64,000 bases of DNA from Desmodesmus armatus. Its lineage: Eukaryota > Chlorophyta > Chlorophyceae > Sphaeropleales > Scenedesmaceae. The DNA is taken from positions 62,001 to 126,000 of the forward strand of contig VIIQ02000638.1 of the NCBI GenBank assembly GCA_007449985.2. The letters run 5' to 3'. Below the pieces are notes generated by a model. It made no database searches, was not told the DNA's origin, and worked only from the letters and a program-made list of their open reading frames with translations. Position 1 is the stretch's first letter; each line of letters opens with the position of its first letter. Below are positions 1-11,674 of the stretch, piece after piece. The position numbers and the translations under genes were made by a program.

Positions 1-240
1 TGCAATCTGCCTGTCAAGAAATCAGCACCAGATGACACCTGACTGTGCATGCCCTGCTGTAGCGCAACTGACCTGCTGTAGCGCAATTGACAAGAGCCAG
101 GCTGGCATGTTGACCTTGACTTCTACGTATGGCGACACCGCAATTGACGTCTAGGTATGGCAACACCGCACCGCAGGCAAGGCTTGATATATTGCAAGGC
201 ATGCATAAGCAAAGCTTTGAATTAGTGTCATGTCACCCAC

Positions 241-681
241 CCTGGGTCATATGTTCTCAGGCCAACTCCATCACCGCCTGCTGTGATTTTCTTCAGGGCC
301 TGTGCGTTGATGGTGCCACCCTCAGAAACTTCAAGCTGCACAACACGAAAAAACGTCAACATCTTCTTCTTTTGAAACATCAGTGCAAACCTTCCTGCTA
401 GAGCACCAGCTCAAGCAACCAAACACTGTTCCATCACTGTTGCTGCTGCTGCTGACATGGACAACAGATGCAGTGCAGTGAGCTGCTGCAAGTGCACGTA
501 CCGTGTACTTTTTGCCAGTCCTATTGTCCAGCACCGTCAGTGTGCCAGGCCCGCCACCTTGGGAAGGTCGCACGTCTTCGTCTGCTCGGGTTTCCTGCCG
601 CTGCAGTGTTGCGGCCTCGCTATCTGCTGAAAGGTGCTGTGACAGCACTGACAATCTCCCCAGCGCACTGCTGAACGCCAT
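241..681 (-). CDS. Citrate synthase, peroxisomal type, N-terminal part (runs off the left edge)
   Basis: Two exons are visible on the minus strand: 681-502 and 335-241, joined in phase 0; the second ends at a GT donor inside the conserved LRTYDPG segment, and the rest lies left of the window. Citrate synthase condenses acetyl-CoA with oxaloacetate; the peroxisomal form serves beta-oxidation and the glyoxylate cycle. The N-terminus MAFSSALGRLSVLSQHL contains RLSVLSQHL, a perfect PTS2 peroxisomal signal (R-L-x5-H-L). It is followed by GTLTVLDNRTGKKYT, LEVSEGGTINAQALKKI and GLRTYDPG, which match the start of plant glyoxysomal citrate synthases. The start at 681 was chosen because it places PTS2 at residues 9-17. 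An in-frame extension up to about 858 exists, but it would bury PTS2. Catalytic residues are outside the window. The gene is divergent from the acylphosphatase gene, with 227 bp between the starts. Confidence 0.85.
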
Positions 682-908
682 TGCAGCTGCCCTGCGGTCC
701 TGCTTCTGCAGATCTCTGGTGTCGCAAAGACAGCACGAGAGGTGTGCACTCAAGCTTTGTTCACGTTGAACATATACAGGCTGTCGGGTTGCTAGACTTA
801 CCGAGCAGCTGCGCTGTTGAACAGAGCAAGGCGTGCCAGCAACGGTGATAACCACCATGTCAGCTGTGCTGAGGTGGCAGGGATGAGTAATTGAAGGGCT
901 AGGGCAGC
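682..908. promoter_or_regulatory. Shared upstream region of the divergent citrate synthase and acylphosphatase genes
   Basis: The two start codons face away from each other with 227 bp between them, so this stretch should contain both promoters and both 5' UTRs. No TATA box or repeated operator is evident. Inferred from gene layout only. Confidence 0.45.
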
Positions 909-1871
909 ATGCGGAGAGCGTGGCTGATTGTGTGTGGATCTGTTTGGATCCTTGCTGCGTACCTTTTGCTGGCCAAGGTACCCCGTGGCGGGCCGGCTAG
1001 GGCAAACACACAGCAGAGTGACAGTGGCAGCAGCAACAGCAACCCTGGTCCGTCTGAATCAGCTGGTGCATCAGACCGCATGTACCAAGCCTTCTACTTT
1101 GAGGTGCACGGACGGGTAAGTACGCGTGTTGCTACACCAGCAACATAATTAGCATCAGCTCGCACCCTGAAGGTGGCCAGGCCCTGCCAGCTTTCAAACG
1201 TGAACCGCAGTCCAATTGCAGAGAAGACTCACGCATATGATGCATCCTCCAGGCTTGCTTCCACAGCAGGATGCACACACATGTTTTTACTGTGTGCAGG
1301 TTCAGGGAGTGTGGTTCCGCAAATTCACAGTAGCCAAGGCACAGGCCCTCCACCTGGTGGGCTGGTGTGCCAACAGCCAGAGAGGAACAGTAGTGGGGGA
1401 GTGCCAGGGCAAGCCACAGGCCCTGGAAGAAATGAAGGTGCGTGCGAGCCCCCACGCAGATGAATTGAGCAGAAGGCCTGCAGGCCTCCCAGCACAGTAG
1501 CATCCAAGCAGCAGGTCCAACATGAAGCTTCAGGATTGCCAGGACAAGCAGGTCCCCATACGGAAGTCACGAGATCAGCCTAGAGAGCACGCGGCCAGCA
1601 AAGTCTCTTCCAAACAGAGGTCACAAGCAGCAACTTTTACCCAGCAGCAGCTGCTCATGACTGATGACTCTTGCACCTGCACCCCCCTTTGTTCTTTCAT
1701 TCCTTGCTCTTGTTGCCATGCCTGTTTGCTGCTGCCTGTTTGCCTGCCCAGGAGTGGTTGTGCACAGAAGGCAGCCCCCACTCCCACATAGAGCACTGTG
1801 ACTTCAAGCATGAACGCAGTATAGACCAGCTGGAGTTTCAGGTCTTTGAGCGGCGACCCAACGTTCCTTGA
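909..1871 (+). CDS. Acylphosphatase with N-terminal membrane anchor
   Basis: Three exons (909-1115, 1300-1437, 1752-1871) join in frame to a protein of 154 residues. Acylphosphatase hydrolyses the carboxyl-phosphate bond of acylphosphates. The domain begins around residue 63 with YFEVHGRVQGVWFRKF, which contains the phosphate-binding loop and catalytic Arg, followed by GWCANSQRGTVVG with the catalytic Asn. It ends with HIEHCDFKHERSIDQLEFQV. All expected key residues are present. The domain is of normal length (about 90 residues), but it is preceded by some 60 residues with a hydrophobic stretch (AWLIVCGSVWILAAYLLLA, residues 4-22) and a Ser/Gly/Asn-rich linker. This implies a signal anchor or signal peptide, unlike the usual small cytosolic enzyme. 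Which compartment it enters cannot be decided from the sequence. Confidence 0.9.
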
Positions 1872-1892
1872 CGCGTGGTCAAGGCTGCGGTC

Positions 1893-1895
<3 letters not shown>

Positions 1896-1942
<47 letters not shown>

Positions 1943-1943
1943 G
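1896..1943 (+). repeat. (CAG)16 microsatellite in the acylphosphatase 3' UTR
   Basis: Sixteen CAG units with one CAA interruption begin 25 bp after the acylphosphatase stop codon. The tract lies outside the coding region and is expected to vary in length. Confidence 0.9.
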
Positions 1944-2456
1944 TATGGCTGCTGGCCGCAGCACTAGAATCTGCATGCACGGAGTCACCGCCACCAGTGT
2001 GAAAAGAAGGTCATCCCTGCAGAAGCGTAGGTGGCAGCAAGTGGCAGCTGCTGTGTGACTGTGAGGCACTGCCACACCTGCACTACTCGTGCAGGCATGC
2101 CCCATGATTCCCCAGCCTGGACACGACACACTAAGCCCCACTGTGTGCGGGGTAGACGTTCAGCAACAGCCACGCTGCTGCAGAGCGGACACCACCGTCA
2201 AATCCCTCGGGCCCCTGCCCCTGCTTTGCATTGCAATTGCACCGCGCATCATTACGGCCCTGTGCCCAGGCCGCATCCAGCACTGACAGCTGCACTGTGT
2301 ATGCGCACAGCAGCTCTAAAGCTAACGCTGGTGTTGAGCAGCAGGGTGGCGTCTTTTACTCTTTTGACTTGGCAGCAGTGGGACCTGCGGGGGCCCCTTT
2401 GTTAAGGATGTTGCGTGTCACTTACGAATCTGGCGGACCCAAGAGGTGTGCTATTG

Positions 2457-2461
2457 TGTAA
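2457..2461 (+). terminator. Candidate TGTAA poly(A) signal for acylphosphatase
   Basis: TGTAA, the usual chlorophyte polyadenylation signal, occurs about 590 bp after the acylphosphatase stop codon and would give a long 3' UTR. Similar candidates follow the TXNDC9-like gene (12024-12028), the aquaglyceroporin (20624-20628), paralog B (55641-55645) and, on the minus strand, the tetraspan gene (56465-56461). Confidence 0.4.
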
Positions 2462-4144
2462 ATGCCACTCCGACTGTCTTCCAGCGCGATGGCCTCGGGT
2501 GGCTGCGTGCCGTGTTTTCAAAAGGAGAAGGCCGTGCCAGACATGTTCTGCCGCAGCAGCTGCTGAGGGGCTGCTGTTCCTGACCCTCTCCTTGAATACT
2601 TGGCACTTTGCATGTCTTCAATGCATAGGCGCAAACGTGCCTGACATCCCAGCAAGCTGCTGTTGAAGCTCTTACAGCTAGCCGCCTGGGAGCCACGTGT
2701 CAAGGTAATGTTTGCAACGCCATGTGTTGAGAGAGAGACCGTGCGGGGTGTGGTCATGTGCTGAATCTTTCTGCAATGCCCTGGTTTGCTTTTGGAAGTT
2801 GGCACAGTATGTTTTGCATTGTCATTGGACTGTAGTCCAGTAGTTGGCATACCGTGCTGCTGCGCAGCTTTTCGGCACGATTTGCACCTGCCTGTCGGAC
2901 AGAGTTGGCAGAGGTTTGTGGATTTGTTGCTCGTGGAAGTTTGGCACGCGGCTGTTTGCTTTGAATGAGCAGTGTGTGTCGTCAGATTGCAGACCAAAAG
3001 GTTGACCGTGGATGGCAACAGCACTCGAAACAGCACAGCAAACACACAGTTTTTGCATGCGCCAGCATGCACCTGTTACACGCAAGGCTGTCTCTCGCAC
3101 AATTCTTGTTGCAGCCCCCCACATGACAACAGCCTGCTGAGGTTGTACCGCACACCAGAACATACATAACGTGCTGCCGCCGCAACATCTGCAGGGCTGG
3201 GTTCAGCATAGCCACAGGTTTCCTGCATCCTCCCACTAGGAGGCATGCTGTGGGTACGGGTGATCGGGACACATGATTGATGATTGTCAGCTGCTTGCAG
3301 AGCGCCACAACAACCCAATCAACCAAGGCTACAACGATTGCACCAAGGTAATCACCACTGGCACGTTGCTGGTGCAGGGCATTGCCAGCCCCGCCACTGC
3401 AGCCTGCAAGCCAAGCAGACTCCTGAGGCCAATTCACAACTAAGGTGCAGTCTGCCGGTCATGACGATCACAGAAAATGTGAAGCACCGGTGATCATAAA
3501 TAAGCTTTATACACGACGGTGACACCGTGTCGGCGTCGTTACGTCAATCAAAAACGTCCAGCCCAGCACAGGCCAGGGGTCTTCTTATTCTTGGCTCTGG
3601 CCAAGTGCACAGCAATGGCTGGTCAGCGTGCTTCCTTGCAATAACAGACAGGCCACCAGGGCAGCTTGAAACGCGTTGCAGCGCCTACAAGCCTTGATGG
3701 ACACACCAGCTCTGGCAGAACCGTTGACAGGCTGCACAGACAGCACAAATGCGCAAGGCAGCGAGCACCACAGGCGTCGCACACTGAGGGTGCCAAACAG
3801 CAGTGCACACCACAGGGTGCTGCACATTGACAGTAGGAAAGCAACTTCAGACACAGCAAGCCGCTTGATGCCACAGGAACAGTGAAAGTGGATGAATAGG
3901 GTCAACTGGGAAGATACGATTTGACAGCACTGGGCATGACACGCCCTGGCCAGCAAATCAAAGGACTGAACTCCCCAGGGTATATGCCTCCGCACTGCAG
4001 CGGGGCTTTGTCAGGCAAAGCAGAGGGCCACCGCAACACCCTCCGTCAGGCCACAGGGCCAAAACTCGGCACAGAACAACAATAACAAAGGCCACAACAA
4101 CAATAGCAAGGGATGGAGACATGCGTCTTGAAACGGTGCTTTCC
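2462..4144. other. Intergenic stretch between converging genes
   Basis: This is the space between the 3' ends of the acylphosphatase gene (+) and the PIN-LIKES gene (-). I see no recognisable coding segment. An open minus-strand stretch at 3995-3585 has some hydrophobic runs but no homology I recognise. The last part is probably the PIN-LIKES 3' UTR. Confidence 0.4.
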
Positions 4145-7100
4145 TCATGCCACTTGGGGCACACAGCAGCCTAGCACATACAGATACAGCGCGCTACACA
4201 GCGGCAGGGTCAGCGCGGCCGCCAGGTACTCGTAAAACAGCAGCGCTGACACCTCATCCTCCCCATTCTTATGCACCAGCGACAGCGAATGGACGAGGAT
4301 CGCAGTGGGCGTACTCCATGACACCATCATTACCAGGACAGCGAGGGGGTCAGGGGCCGCGCCCAGCAGCCCAAGCTTGTGTGCGCCAAGGACGACAGCA
4401 AGGCCAATCAGCGGACTGAGGATGAGCTTGGAAGCTATGACGCCGGCGACGTTCAGCGGGGGCAGGTGTGCGCCAGATGCGAGCTGGGGGCCGTTTTCCA
4501 GGTTGGCTCCAAGGACAAGCAGCAGGATGGGGATGAGGGGCTGCGGAAGGAAGCAGAGGCAGCAGGATGCAGGGTGTGGATGCTCAGTATAAGGGGCAGC
4601 AAGGAACACACTGATGCAGTGGCATGATGCGACAGCGGCGGCTGCATGCGGCACGGTAGCGGCTGCACCCGGCGGCTGATCCCTCCGACCTTCCTTCATT
4701 GCATTGCACAAGCTCAGCAATGTCATGCACGGTCTGCTCAAGCTGTAACTGTTCACCAACGGAGCTGCTGCTGTCACTGGGCAGTAAAGTGCATGTGCAG
4801 GGCGCAAGATGGCTCTCCATGGCAGTCAGTAGTTGTTGCATGCGGGTCAGGCATGTGCAGCCATTTCTCACCTGGCCAAGCATGTCCAGCACGTCCGCCA
4901 CCACTGAGAGAGAGCCCCGTGGGCTGAACAGCGCAGCCTGTGAGCACGACAGCACGCAACATACACATCAGCTCCAGATCGGTTGCATGCATCATCAGGT
5001 GGTGGATATGTGCCGAACCTTTGACTCTGAATAGCATCAACAGGGCACCTGCCGCACGATGTGCAACATATTATTACTTGACACGCTGCATCTGCCGGGG
5101 CACCCTGTAGCCACCAACAACAACAGCAACAGCAACTCACCTGGAGAGGGGGACAGCTGCCGATCATGATCGCCAGGACGCCAGCAATCAGTGGTGGAGA
5201 CAGCACACCCTTCACCAGGGGCTCCATCACCTCTCCATGCTGCTGCCACCAGCTTCCAAAGCCTGTCTCGACCCACTGCTGCACTTGGCCCTTCAGCTGC
5301 ACCCCGTGCAACGCCTCCTGTGGCGGTTGCATCACCTGCTGCTGCAGCTGCTGCTGCTGCGCTTGCTGCTTTGGGTGTGTGGGGGACTGCTGCCCCATGT
5401 ACTGCTGGTCCAGTTGCAGCGGCAGCAGCCTGCTAGAGGGTGTGGACTGCTGCTGCATAGGCCGTGCTCCTGCCTGCAGGAGTCCAGCAGTAGCTGCAGT
5501 ACGTGTGCTGACCCCGCTGCCGCGCGCTGAACTGCCGGTAGCGGCTGCAGCTGCACTGCTGGCTAGTGTTGTGCTGCCGGTGCGGCTGGCATGCTCCCAC
5601 TGCTGCACCGCTGTGCTGGATTGCATCTGCAGCTCCAGAGACATGAGGGTGGCAGCCCTAGAAAGCGGCCTGCATACAGTGCAGTAAAACACAAATTAGC
5701 CATCAGGTGACAGAGCCCCGTCCTCATCCTCATTAGCCGGGTCGTATTGGTCATACAGTGGGGGGTCGGCACACCAACAGGAGGACAAAACCCTTGCTGG
5801 GTGCTGTGGTACAGGCATGCACCAATGCTGCATGCTGGGAGTAGGTAGCCAGCTTGGACACACAAACCAAGTCATCTGCGTTATCTGGCCATTCATCACC
5901 AGCTGCCAGCCCATTTGGTCATGTCAGATTGTGCCAGCAGCTGCTGCCGGCACCTCACCTGTCAAGAATGGCGACCTGGCCTGCACGTTGTGCCTGCATC
6001 ACTCCCACTGCCTGCTGCTGTATGATGACTGCTGCGGCTGGGTCTGCAGTAGTGCCTTGTAGGGATGCGGCACTGCCAAAGGAGATCACCTTGTTGACCA
6101 GGCTTACACTGCTGCTGCTGCTGTCTGCGGCCAGGGGTGCAGTGGCGTCTGTCACCTGCTGCTTGGGCTTGTGCAGAAGCAGGGTGCCTGAAGGAACGCG
6201 TGCAACAAACAGCAAGATGTGTTTTCTGACACAGATGCACGCCATGAACATGCAAAGTGCCAGGTCGTCTCATGAGCAGATCAGTCACGAGTGCCTGCGT
6301 CAGACCGTCCTTCTGCTATGCTGCACTTTTGGTTACAGCTGCCTGCAGGCCCACGCTATGCAGCTGCACTCTGCCATCATTGCAGTAGTCAGGTCTCTGC
6401 TTGAGCTGGACTGTTGGGTGTTTCACAGGCACAGAAAGACATTGCTCACCTAGCGGCATCTGCACCAGTGTGGCATATCCTAGGCCCAACATGATGTAGC
6501 TGACTGCCATGTCTGCCTGTGCTGCTGTGTTGAAGGGCAGGCTGGGGCTCTTGATCAGGCTCAGCACCAGCACCAGCGGCAGATTGCCTGCAATCAAGCA
6601 GTGAATGACAGTGTCAGTAACAGTCAGCAAAAGAGACGACAAGTGCCTTCAAGGGGCCATCAGCCACCATCAAGGTGCCATGATGCCAAAGGTGCTGGCT
6701 ACAGGTGTTTACCTGTGTTGGCAATGGCGCTGGATACTTGGATGATGCGTTTGAGGTCCGGGGGTGTGGGCAGCAGCCGGGTGTGGAGTACGCCAAGGCC
6801 CAAGCCTACAAATGACTGCGGGCGTGAACACAGGAGGTACAGAAAACAGTTGGGACACGCCCTGTTGAGTGATGCTCGGCAGAGCATAGCCGTGTAACAA
6901 GACGGGTGCTGAAAGTTATTATTAGCTGTAGCTGCTACCTGCTCCTACCGGGGTGGGGGGTGGGGGGAGTCAAAGAGGCTCCGGAGCACAGGGCATGTAA
7001 GCTGGGCATTCCTCACAAGCTTGCAGCACAGCTGGCTGCTTCCTGTGCAGCATACTAAACACCCCACAGACTCCTGCGAGCACCGCCCCTTGCATGCTGT

Positions 7101-7666
7101 TCTGATGGCCTGCAGCTGCGGGAGCTACAGCAACAACAGCTGAATCGTTCTGCCGCTTCTGTGGCTTTTGACCCCGGAAGCTTACCATAGGATGACGTTG
7201 GCACCGATGTACCACAGGCTGAGGGCTGATGCCAGGTCTGTGTGTGCCCCTATCTTGGTGAGCATGAGTGCTGGGGTGAACACATTGATAGCCAGCTTGC
7301 TGAGTGCCCTGCGAGCCTCTGCATTGAGCATGCCCTGCAGCAACAGCATGGAGAGCAGGTCAGCTGTTGGTGGTTGCTGTGTGGTGTGTGATGGAATAGT
7401 CAGTCATTGATGATATGTAAAGAGGGTTCAGCTGATTCAGAACTCACATAGTGGGCTGCAGCTGCTCCAGCAGCAGAAATCATCCCAACTTTGAGCACAG
7501 GCAGGGTGCTGTCCACCAGCAGAGCAGGGTCCAGTCCAGGCAGCACTGCTGTATGTCTGAAGGTTCTACGGATCCGTCTGTTGGGTGCTGCATTGGCTGT
7601 CGGGTGCCGCAAGAGCGGCAGCTGCTGCCTCCTGCACGAAGGGGCTCTGGTGGAGGTCTGCAACAT
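4145..7666 (-). CDS. PIN-LIKES (PILS)-type auxin efflux carrier family protein
   Basis: Eight exons on the minus strand: 7666-7448 (start uncertain), 7334-7186, 6815-6713, 6587-6450, 6187-5959, 5669-5141, 4937-4872 and 4540-4145. The family is the membrane transport protein family (PF03547); PILS proteins are ER carriers controlling intracellular auxin in plants. N-terminal helices: LPVLKVGMISAAGAAAAHY, GMLNAEARRALSKLAINVFTPALM, SFVGLGLGVLH, NLPLVLVLSLI. C-terminal helices: PLIPILLLVLGANLENGP, VIASKLILSPLIGLAVVLG and a final hydrophobic pair. The cytosolic centre (exons 5-6, about 250 residues) is expanded and rich in Gln, Ser and Ala, making the protein about 610 residues against 400-470 usual. 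Oddity: the exon 2/3 junction (7186/6815) is one base short in frame with canonical sites. Either a different donor (for example after GGTGCCAAC) is used, or there is a frameshift. The extreme N-terminus is not firmly placed. Confidence 0.75.
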
Positions 7667-8037
7667 ATTTGCTATTGTGTCATCTATGGGTCTTACAAAG
7701 AAAAATCCAAGCAGCTACAGAATCGGTGTAATGCTTGAAGCAGCTCGAGAGGAGGCGAGTAAGTAAAGCTTCAAACGGAAAATAACAGTTTCGCGCCAAC
7801 CCTTATGCCCTACCTATTTGCTGTTCCCATGTGATGAGGGTTCATCTTGACAATATCAGCCATCCTGTAAGCGCGTGCAGTGGCCGTTCCGAGACATACC
7901 TCTTGCAACTTGTGATCATTCTTGTTCTGCTCGCCTGCTCCATACCCTGCCGTCCTTCAGTTCTTCCCAAAACGGTTTGAGTCACTGATCTTACAAGCTT
8001 TCGAGATCCAGACAAGCCACTCGCAAGCGAGCACATC
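7667..8037. promoter_or_regulatory. Shared upstream region of PILS and TXNDC9-like genes
   Basis: These 371 bp separate two divergent starts and should hold both promoters. The PILS 5' end is uncertain, so part may be PILS 5' UTR or a small first exon. No specific element was recognised. Confidence 0.35.
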
Positions 8038-11000
8038 ATGGAGGGTCTGGTGCAGCAAGCAGTGCAGCAGCAGGTACTGCGGGTAGCCCAGCAGCTAGAG
8101 GAGCAGATAGACTCGCAGCTGCACAAACTAGAGAATCTACAAGATGATGATCTAGAACGCATTAGGCAGCGGCGGGTGCAGGAGCTCAGGTTGCAGCAGG
8201 AGAAGACCAAGGAGTGGGTAGCAAAGGGGCATGGGGAGTACAAGGAGATCTTTGAGGAGAAAGAGTTCTTCAAGGAAATGAAAGGCGAGGAGCGCATGAT
8301 CTGCCACTTCTATCGTGACAACTGGCCATGCAAGGTACGCATGCGGCGACAGACCCCATTCTTTGACTTGCAACTGCAGTTTTGCAGCCACTTGCATGGC
8401 TGCACCCAGCAACCAACGTTGCATGCAACGTACATGCAACATACCCACCAAATTGGAAGGTAATGCTGACCTTGTGTTTCGCATGGCACCTGTACAACAA
8501 CAGTATGCACTTGATGTTGGGGCGTATAGTGTTTGGCCTGCTGGCTGGGCCAATCACCAGCAGTAGCTGTTGAATAAGTTTGGGCTGAAGGAGATGTGTT
8601 TCCACCTTGTTGGATACTTGTTCTCCCTGGACGAGTCCCCTTTCCAGGAATGACCATGCAATGAACCTGCGACCCACATTCTCCATCAGCTGATGCTGTT
8701 GTGCAGATGGGACAGGGGTGTTGCAAGGCACGATGTCCGTGCCGGTGCACCCCAGGGCGCAGCAGGTCAGGCCGAAGTTCCGCAGTGCTGCCCCGTAGCT
8801 TGGGAATGGTTTGAGAACAAGCCATTCCCCAGCTAGGGGGCAGCATCGCGCAACTTCGATCTGACCTGCTCGCCCTGGGGGTGCACCGGGCACGGAGACT
8901 GTGACCACAGCCCCCCCCCCCCCCCCACACGCACACATACGCACCACCGCCACGCCCCTCCTTCGTACAGGAGGTCATGGAGGGTTCACATATAGTGGTG
9001 AGGATCGGCCCCTCGCCGCTTTTGGGCAGTGTTATGGGTGACTGCTCATGTAGTTGGGCAAGTGGGTGTCCTCAGAGTAACCATACCCCCAGCTCGTTGC
9101 ATGGTCGATGCTGGAAGCATTGGTAGTGGAGCTCCATCAGGCAATTCCCAGCCAAGGGTTTTGAAGTCCATACCACAACGCCCTCCCCCCCCCCTCTATG
9201 CACACACTACGTTCTTGGCTGTCCCTTTGCTGAGCATACAGAGCCCGCCTCGTTTTGTCAGGCAGGCCTCCTTCTGGCAGCGCTGCGGTATACCTCCAAG
9301 CCATTGGGGTGCTTAACAGTGCAGCCATTTCGGTCATCCAGCTGATGCGTGCTGACCAGAAAGACAGCACGGTCAAGCGCCCCAACTGCCTGGTGGTTGA
9401 CTGCAGCGCTGCCTAGGAGGCCTGCCACAAGGGCGGGGTCTGTGTGTTCAGGCTGTGCCTGGACAACTTAGGGCCCTCACTGCAGCACAGCTGCTTAAGC
9501 ATTGCGGTTCTGGATTGCTCTGCAGCAATGGGTGATTAAACTAGATCACGTTGCATGAACAGGGCGGCAGCAACAGCACCAGGAGCCACTGATGAGCTGC
9601 CTTGCACCCTAGTGTTGTTAGTTTGCCCAGCGCAAAGCTGCTGCTGCCACTGCTGCCACTCCTGGAGCAAGACACCAGCAGTACATCACACAATGGGGTT
9701 GGTCTCATCAGCCTCACTCTTACACTTGCTTGCCCAATCTGCATGGGCAACCTACATGTGTAGGGCCAACACCACTGCATTGTGTTGCATCTGACGGTAT
9801 TGCAGTGCAATGTATGCATTGTGCCTGCTGCGTTGTGACTACCCTCCGCAACAGGCAGTAGTAACAGCCATCGACACTGTACTGTGCGGTACCTGACTGC
9901 ATTTTGCTGTACATCGTAGTTTGTGCCTGCTGTGTGATGCAGGTGGTGGACAAGCACATGAACACCTTCTGCTAACAGCTGGCAGTGCTGATAGCCGTGC
10001 ATTTGACAACATTGCATGGTATCTGACTGTAGCTCATTGCGCTGTGTGCATCGTGCCTGCTGCATGGTGCAGGTGATGGACAAGCACATCAGCATCCTGT
10101 GCAAGCAGCACTTGGAAACAAAGTTTGTCAAGGTGAGCCCTGCTGCTCAGCGTACCTCACAGTAGGAAGTCATGTGGCCTGTCAGCCAGCAAGGGTCTAC
10201 TGAAGTAGATTGCCAATTGTTGGGAGAGCAAAGGAGCTGGCCTCTGGGTAAGGAGGGTCAGTGAAGCAATCGCGCTGATGTACTGATGGAGTGGAGTCTC
10301 TTTAAAAGATTTCTTGTCGAAATTTTGCAGCTGAGTGGGGCACACAGTTTGGCTGCAGCTGCCCCCCCCTCCAAATCTCAGCAGTTGACCCTCAAGTAAC
10401 CAACTCAGCTGTCTGTTAACTCAACCACAACTCCACCCAGCGCAATCACAACGCAAAAAAGCGCCCAGCAGCAGTGTGTGGTGCTGCTAAAGCAGTGTCA
10501 GCGCCCAGCAGCCGTTTCACCGCCTGCGCTGCCCTGCAGATCAATGCTGAGAAGGCTCCCTACCTCACAGACAAGCTCAAAATATGGATGCTGCCCACCC
10601 TGGCCCTGATCAAGGGGGAGAAGGTGGTGGACTATGTGGTGGGCTTTGACGACCTGGGGGGCAAGGACGACTTCTCAACAGGTGGGCTATTTGTGAATGC
10701 ATGTGTTGGCAGGGGGTCCTCTGCAGTGCAGGCAGTTGCAGTGGCATGTGCAGTTGCACTGCTAGTGTGGGTGTAAAAAAGTCAGCCTCAAAGGTGTTGA
10801 TTGGCTGGTTGGCTGGCTGGTGGGGTGTGTCGGCAGGCAGTGCGTCTGCATGGGGAGAAGGTGGTGGTGGGCTATGTGGTGGGCTTTGTTGAGCTGGGGG
10901 CAAGGACGACTTCTCAACATGTGGGGTGGGCTCGTCACATGGGCCCATGTGTTTGAGGGGTGGCGGGAGGGGGCAGGACTGCAGCCGCAGCAAGGATGCT

Positions 11001-11674
11001 GGTGGCATGGGGTCCATTGGGAAACGCTATGTTAGAACCAACCTCAGAAGTGGTGATTGGGTGGCTGATGGGATGTGCCAGCGGACAGTGCAATCTATTG
11101 GCATGCCCGTTGATTTCAAAGCAGTTGGCAAACCCCACAAGCTGGATCGTGTCAGGATGCCGTAGCCAAGGGTGCCCTGCACTGCTGCTGCTGGAGGGGC
11201 AGACTCTGCGGCAGCCTCTGAGAGGCTGCCGCAGGCAACAGGGGCTTGCACAGCAGACCATACGTGGGCGGCGCTGTGTGCTGACCGCATGACTGCTTGC
11301 AGAGCAGACCATCCATGGGTGCGCTGTGTGCTGACACGCATGACTGATTGCACAGCAGACCGTACATGGGCTGCGCTGTGTGCTGACACGCATGACTGTT
11401 TGCACAGAGACCATTCATGGGTTGCGGTCATGTTCATGTAATCTGTTCAGATGAACATCCGTTCAATCATTGTGTGCTGACGCGCATGACTGCTGCGCTG
11501 CTGGCCGGTGTCTGTTGTGCTGCAGAGCAACTGGAGGAGCGGCTGGTGCGTACAGACATGATCAAGGAGTCGCTGGCAGTGAGGCAGGCAGCACAGCGGC
11601 CAGCACAGCGGCAGGTCATACGCAAGGGCGGCTACCAGAAAGGGTCGGATGATGAGGACAGTGACTTTGAATGA
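8038..11674 (+). CDS. TXNDC9: Thioredoxin domain-containing protein 9 / phosducin-like protein 3 homolog
   Basis: Four exons (8038-8334, 10073-10132, 10540-10681, 11526-11674) join in frame to 215 residues, the normal family length. TXNDC9/PLP3 proteins bind the cytosolic chaperonin CCT and modulate folding of tubulin and actin. The N-terminal third is a charged helix (QQVLRVAQQLEEQIDSQLHK). The thioredoxin-like fold follows: ICHFYRDNWPCKVMDKHISI, with the single Cys at the place of the active site. Then come INAEKAPYLTDKLKIWMLPT, LALIKGEKVVDYVVGFDDLG and FSTEQLEERLV. The C-terminus is basic then acidic (RKGGYQKGSDDEDSDFE). No redox CxxC is present, as expected for the family. Intron 1 is long (1.7 kb), and introns 1-3 contain partial copies of exon edges plus a minisatellite. 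Confidence 0.93.
8335..10072 (+). other. Long intron 1 of the TXNDC9-like gene
   Basis: The intron is 1738 bp and holds a C tract near 8911-8926 and a roughly 120-bp repeat leading into exon 2. The minus strand is open over 8978-8270 in two frames, but neither resembles a known protein. No transposon ends were recognised. Confidence 0.5.
9790..10110 (+). repeat. Tandem repeat of about 120 bp ending in exon 2 of the TXNDC9-like gene
   Basis: Diverged units share a GCATYGTGCCTGCTG core (near 9816, 9924 and 10049). The middle unit (9924-9972) carries a branch/acceptor region and the start of exon 2, reading GTGGTGGACAAGCACATGAA, but runs into a stop (TAA) within 12 codons. The last unit holds the real exon 2 (10073-10132). 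Confidence 0.75.
10858..10925 (+). repeat. Duplicate of the 3' end and donor of TXNDC9 exon 3
   Basis: This segment repeats 10621-10690, the end of exon 3 plus its 5' splice site, with a few substitutions and small indels. It lies in intron 3, about 180 bp downstream. It has lost the reading frame and the GT after CTTCTCAACA is shifted, so it should not act as an exon. Confidence 0.85.
11243..11426 (+). repeat. Minisatellite with ~52-bp unit in TXNDC9 intron 3
   Basis: Three full units and one partial share CAGACCATACATGGG followed by GCGCTGTGTGCTGACACGC and ATGACTG. A further partial copy lies at 11476-11500, just before the exon 4 acceptor. Confidence 0.8.

Noticed and set aside
331..858. 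Longer start for citrate synthase at 858
   Set aside because: It would place the PTS2 signal deep inside the protein. The ATG at 681 fits the family.
2231..2461. Plus-strand open frame ending in KRCAIV, a CaaX-like prenylation box
   Set aside because: No upstream exons or homology could be found, and its stop coincides with a TGTAA poly(A) signal. It more likely lies in the acylphosphatase 3' UTR.
3585..3995. Minus-strand hydrophobic open frame downstream of the PILS gene
   Set aside because: No conserved motif or splice context; low-complexity Cys/Leu composition typical of shadow frames here.
8270..8978. Minus-strand open frames of over 200 codons
   Set aside because: They lie in an intron of the TXNDC9-like gene, overlap each other in different frames and resemble no known protein.
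9585..9610. CTGATGAG as a second hammerhead core
   Set aside because: No GAAA partner or closing stems occur nearby.
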